Shown piece after piece: positions 59,060 through 64,000 of a stretch of DNA of 64,000 bases (within the stretch, counting starts at the first letter, position 1; each line of letters begins with the position of its first letter). Location of the stretch: contig QVOM02000057.1 in the NCBI GenBank assembly GCA_003586115.2, forward strand, positions 8,204,616 to 8,268,615, read 5' to 3'. This DNA is from Salvator merianae (Eukaryota; Chordata; Lepidosauria; Squamata; Teiidae). The position numbers and the translations under genes were made by a program. The notes below the pieces were generated by a model. That model ran no database searches. It was not told the DNA's origin and was given only the letters and a program-made list of their open reading frames with translations.

Positions 59060-61986
59060 CTCCCCGGAGCACTCGTGGCTGAGTGTGAAGCTCGGAATAA
59101 GAGCCCAGCACAGCCTTCCCAGTGAGTGAGTGATAATGCACTTTGGTATCCCACACTATCCTCGTCGACAGATTCCGGCACCAGGCAGAGGTACCATCTT
59201 GGGGCTGCCCCACCCACATTCCTCCTTGGCAATCTTGCCCCTCAGAGCACCTTCCAGGAAGTGTGATCCCACTTCCCTTGTTTCTGCTCAAGAATGCAGC
59301 TCACCAACGGATTGCTCTCGTGAGCTTATCCCGCTCAGGAGCAGACTAATTCCGATCACTTTCACAGCTCAAGCAGTTGAAGGCAGGGCTTCTGTGCTGG
59401 GGGACGGGGCAGAAGACATGAGTCCTAGTGCTAGAAGCGGGTATAGGACTGGGGAACACAGTATAAAGTTTTGGTTTTTAAAGGATAGCACAGAGAGCGA
59501 GAGCACTAGAAGCTAGATCTGCACTTGCCAGCATGAGAACTCTTCCCAGCTGGCCCTGCTGAGATGGATTCTATGCAATCCAATGCCCACGTTTGTGTCT
59601 CTTTCCATCCCTGGTCCACCCTTCTCTGGCAGAGGAAGAGAGAGGAGAGGACATCCCTGCAGGCTTGAAGTCTATAACGGCCAATGGCAGCAAAGCCATC
59701 CTTTCAACCCAGGGTGCATCCTATTATAAAAACAGCAGCATCAGTTCCAAGTTGCTCTGGCCTAGAGAGCTTTTTTTAAGAGCTCTGTGCTCCGAAATGC
59801 ACATCTGGACTGCATCAGCCTCAAATACTGGCGTAATTAAATAACTGCCTCCACTAACTCTCTCATGCACTTTTCTCAAGTTCCTTCGTTTCAGAACTGG
59901 AAACAGGAAATGACCCTTGGGGATCCCACATGACTACCCGCTGGAGATTGTGTGGGAAAGAGCTGAAAGAGGTCCCTCATCCAAGCCACAGGCAGCATTT
60001 TACCACACATTCTGGTTGTGCAGAGTGGGACAAGTAGCCAGAAACTGAACACTGTGTCACCCACAGTCCTCCCAGGGCAGGGGCGTCCCAGGTCAAGGCA
60101 ATCCCTCTTGCTGCCTTAAAGAATGGATGGAGAGGAGGGTCAGGGTTTCAGCCATGTCTGTAACTTCATGATTTTCGAATTCAGCCTTGGCCACGATTCT
60201 CAGGGAAGGCAGCAACAAAGATGGTAGCACTTCTTGTGCTGCATAGTTCTGGGGGAACTGGGGTGTAACCCCTACTCCGCCTCTGCCATTTCATGGGGCA
60301 GGGAAGGCAAAATTGCTCTGCATGATGGTGACCCAAGGTGGGGGAATAATCTTCAACATGGAGCGTCTTGGTTCACATTCATCCAAGCTTCACATTCTTA
60401 AGCACAATTTTCCTCCCACAGAACAGCAATTACTAACATTTCCAAAGGCTCCCAGGTACTCCAAACTCACTATTTTTTTATAAGAAAGACTGAGTTTCTT
60501 CCAAGAAATGCAGTTGAAAACTGGAAACTGTGGGTTGGATAAAACTGTTCCTTTGTGTGAGATTCCAGTTAAGGTCTGAATGGGTCCCAAGAGTCCCCAA
60601 ATTACATAAATTCTGGTTTATGGGGGCCAAAACAACATTCTTCTGCCTTGTGGGTGTGGGAAGGAATCTAGCTGCAGTGGTTAGGGTGAGGATTATCACA
60701 CCTGCAGTCCTTCACATTTCATAGAGTACTGGGCAGTTCCCATGTTAATCCCATTTCCCATGGAAAAGTGACTCTGGTTTGCTTTTCACATATCCCATGA
60801 AAGTGATAAGAACTGCTTTTCTTTTCTGATTGAAAGCCAGGAGAGAGAGAACTTATAAAACACAATACAAGAAGTTTTTTACAATTTAAAATTGAAAGCT
60901 TAATTTTAAAAAATACATATCTATTTAGTTTATGTTAAGTAACAGGCTGATAATTAGCATGCCGCTCCTATTCTTAATGGCTCTAAAAAGGACTCAGTGG
61001 CCTTTGGTAGAACTCTGGCTTCCCTGGCCGGTTTCAATCTCATTTGTAGCAGTTATTGGGAACACACCACAGCAGCCCCCAAACTGCTACAGCTGGTCAA
61101 ATCCAGCTGTTCCCTACACAATATAGCAGTTTCCTTCCAGACAACCACTGTGCTATGCTAAATCACACCGCAGCAGGCATCTCATGGGGGTTTCTCCTAA
61201 ATGACTGCTTGTCAGGTAGGTGGTGACCACGACCATTCTGTTGCATTGCGGAAGCCAGTTGAAACAGAGCCCTCCCTCTTCCCTGGAGGGAAGGGAATTG
61301 CTTGCTCAGCTCACAAAGAGCCACCCCTGGGTTCTCCCAGAATAACAAAGGAAGAGGGCAAAGGAGGGCAGTCCTGAGGGAGGGAGGGCTGCATGGGTAG
61401 CAGTGCCTTCCTGGCATCTGCCCCTTGGCCAACTTGTTCCTGCAATGCCTGTGCCCCACTTGAGGAAGATGCTGGAAAAGCATCTGGCTTAAATCAAGTC
61501 TGAAGCCCCATGGCACCACTGCATGGGAAGTAAGGAAACCGCCAAGAGTCTCACACACATCAGCACAGAGCTGCTCATGCCAGAATTTGGCTTGCCTGGG
61601 GAGGGTGGATCTGACTGCAAGCACACTGCTTTAAGGGCTACGAAGAAATCCCAAGGGCTTACAAATCAGCTGCAGCGTTGGCCTGGCTGTGCGATCTAAA
61701 ATAGGCAGATTGCTTGAGAGGAACCTTCTCAGATGCTGTTCTGACGGTCCCAGGCAGCCCCGCTTTGAGCGACATCTGCACACATTGACAAAGCAGCTCT
61801 AATGTGGATTAGAGGTGAGAGGGGAACACTAACAATTTGCAGGACAGTTCTGGAAAGGACTGTTTCACGTCCCAGAACGAAAACTGCTCTGCCTTCCTTG
61901 TTATCATACCAGGCGCTCCATTGCCACCCATGTGGCATTCATCTGGAACGCCAGGTGCCTCGCTCTTCCTTCACACTGGAGACTCT

Positions 61987-62166
61987 GGCCCTTTCTGCAC
62001 TTGGCTTTATTCTGGATTATATCCCAAAATAGGGACCTGCTATCTACATGCTAATGCAGATTACAGCAGACTCCAGGTGGGGCCTGCCATAGTTTACACT
62101 AGCATTCAGATGGCAGGTTCCTATTCAGGGATATAATCACGAATAAGGCCAAGTGCAGAAAGGGCC
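61987..62166. mobile_element. Foldback MITE-like element C, copy 2
   Basis: 180 bp. The left end GGCCCTTTCTGCACTTGGC is exactly complementary to the right end over about 19 bp. The arms then stay similar almost to the centre, with ATTATATCCC matched by GGGATATAAT. Flanked by TCT on both sides, possibly a 3-bp target duplication. Confidence 0.8.
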
Positions 62167-63760
62167 TCTGTGACAAAACAGTGTCTTCGTTTTGTCTGGA
62201 ATTGATTTGTCCACACCAAGTTGTTACCACCTCTGGGCACGTGAAATGCCTCATCCAATTTAAATGGAATGAAGAAACTACGCTTGTCCCAGCTAGGAAG
62301 CCACCATTTGTGTCCCTAGCGCACAGCCATGTGATTTCCACATCCTGTTTACGGGAAATGAGCAAGAGGAGAGTCAGCACCTGACAACGACAGTCAGAAG
62401 TGGCAGAAGACACAGCGTCACAGACGCTGTGAAGATGACAGGGTGGCCCTTTATTTGCATCTGGAGTAATTAAGAAGGGGATACACGCAATTTCATTGGC
62501 CTTGCAGTGAAAGGAAGATGGGGCAAGGGCAGGGCACATTAAATCTCAAGGCTCTATGCCTGATGCCCGCCCACGGACCAACAGCAATAATAGGTGTTGC
62601 ACCCCTTGCAAGTATCAAAGGCTTTACGTTGTGCTCAGACTATCAAAGGGACGGACTGCTGGAGATAGAAACAAGGGCACAGAAGGACCAGAATTAGACT
62701 GCCTTTCCCTTGCCAGCTGCCCTTGGAGCAGAGGAGCCTGACACCAGCGAAGCCAAGTGGGAGGCGCAGGAGGAAAGTCCCCCTGCAGACTGCGTCCTTT
62801 CCACCAGTCTGAAGCAGCACACACCTAGCATCCTGGACCGGAGGAATCCCAGCTTCCTCACCCACAATCCACACGCAAGGCCACGGAAGCCAGTGCAGGC
62901 GATGCTCTAGCTGCCAAGAAACCTTCAATGCACCTTCTGGGGGTGGGGGGCACAGGCCCTGGTGCTAGCAGCAGCACAGCTACTGGCGCACTTCTGTTCC
63001 CAGACTGGTTAGCAGAAGGGCAAAGAAACATGTAAAGAGACCCAGGAAAGGAGGGCTCCTCTGGTATTGTCACTTTGCAAACAAAACGCACAAATGAACT
63101 TTCCTTTTCGCTCCCAAAACTTGGCTTACTGGTCTTGGTATCTTCCCTCTCCTGCTCTCTACACTGGATTCTGCGGAGTAAGTCGAACTGGGGAGCAGTT
63201 ACAGTGTGAACAGTCTATCTAACCCTGAGGCTAGCTGGTGCCCATCTTTTCCGAGCATCTGTTCTCTTCAGCTTGGTCTGCGTTGCCTCTAGAGAGACTG
63301 GCCTCCTTTGCTGGTTTTGGAGAACAGAATCTGCCTATGCCATTCACTAGTTTAAAGCTAGCAGGTTCTGCCACATGGGAACACAACAGTGGCACAAAGT
63401 GCCGTTTGTGATGGCAAGAACTGATCAATGAAACAGGCACTGCAGGAATGGACTAGGAATCCTGAACTCAAGGAAAACTCCAAGGAGACCAGAAGAAAGA
63501 CATAATCTTACTCAGCTCCACCCAACTCCCATCCTAGCATCCTTGGGATTCCGACACGTATTTCTTCAAATCAGGGATGCAAATATGGCACAACCTCAGG
63601 AAGATCTAAAGTACATGAGATAGGGTGAACGAGTGCAAACACAGTAAGTAAACCTACAGGTACCCAAGTGGATTTTATGAATTCTGCCCGTGAAACAAGT
63701 ACACTTGCAGGCTCCCCTTTCAGTCAAAAGCATTAACACAACCTACACAAGCTGTAAATG

Positions 63761-63766
63761 TTTATT
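63761..63766 (-). terminator. Poly(A) signal overlapping a stop codon
   Basis: Minus-strand AATAAA whose first A is the last base of the TGA stop at 63766-63768. Confidence 0.5.
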
Positions 63767-63895
63767 CAGGAGGCATTTCCATCCACTAGTCCCTCAGCCT
63801 CTTCAATCCGCTGGACGCAGACCCCACAGAGCTTGGGCTCCTCGGAGACTCTGGCTTCACATTCACACAGCTGGCGAAGCTGACCTGGCCACACC
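63766..63895 (-). CDS. Probable terminal exon of an unrecognised gene
   Basis: Minus-strand AG acceptor after a pyrimidine-containing stretch (63896-63897), then 43 codons including stop, then AATAAA at once. The peptide has a CEC...CGVC spacing (LCECEARV, KLCGVCVQRIEE) that could bind zinc. I do not recognise the protein. The acceptor, open frame and poly(A) signal together suggest a real last exon, but chance is possible. In human, LRRC71 and ARHGEF11 follow PEAR1; I cannot match this exon to either. Confidence 0.35.
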
Positions 63896-64000
63896 CTGAG
63901 AGTGGCTGCCTCCCAGCACAGGGCGCCCAAAGGGCCACCAGTCGTGCTCCTTGGCACTAGGGTCTGCCCAAGCAAGAGGAAGCTGCTGCTGCTTTCCCAA

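Larger units (their letters stand above)
58480..63760. other. Intergenic region upstream of PEAR1
   Basis: No coding exon is supported. The PEAR1 promoter and 5' UTR exon(s) are expected upstream of 55370, somewhere in this direction, but I cannot place them. It contains a (GGGA)n run and MITE C copy 2; the rest shows no recognised feature. Confidence 0.55.

Overview
This is vertebrate nuclear DNA, most likely from a squamate reptile (lizard-type). Genes are split by GT-AG introns. The interspersed repeats are typical of squamates: CR1 LINE tails, an L1 ORF2 fragment, L2-like tails, and a tRNA-headed SINE with A and B boxes. The species cannot be fixed from the sequence. Exon coordinates below were read by hand from splice sites, reading phase and similarity to known families. 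Each gene sums to a whole number of codons.

Layout. (1) 145-5822, plus strand: ten coding exons of a short death-associated protein kinase closest to DAPK2; its 5' exons lie before the window. (2) 5823-11582: intergenic, with LINE remnants and microsatellites. (3) 11583-31774, plus strand: a complete 22-exon INSRR gene (insulin receptor-related receptor), 1359 codons plus stop. (4) 31775-33426: a short tail-to-tail interval with opposing poly(A) signals about 100 bp apart. (5) 33427-55369, minus strand: PEAR1 (MEGF12), EMI plus EGF-like repeats, one transmembrane helix and a tyrosine-bearing tail, 971 residues when each exon is counted once. (6) 55370-63760: intergenic, with LINE fragments and two copies of a 180-bp foldback element. 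(7) 63761-63895, minus strand: the likely last exon of an unrecognised gene.

The main anomaly is at 34026-39517. Two 2646-bp blocks that differ at about twenty bases and have no indels lie on either side of a 200-N gap and abut it exactly. They carry the same two PEAR1 cytoplasmic exons. This looks like two overlapping contig ends (or two haplotypes) left unmerged, not a biological duplication. Both exons keep the frame, so an automatic gene model would gain 91 spurious residues.

Other points of interest: a third short DAPK-type kinase next to INSRR; a 42-nt frame-neutral INSRR exon just before the furin site, at the position of the alternatively spliced exon 11 of INSR; a gene order unlike human, with PEAR1 and INSRR convergent and no NTRK1 between them; and three families of short inverted-repeat (MITE-like) elements.
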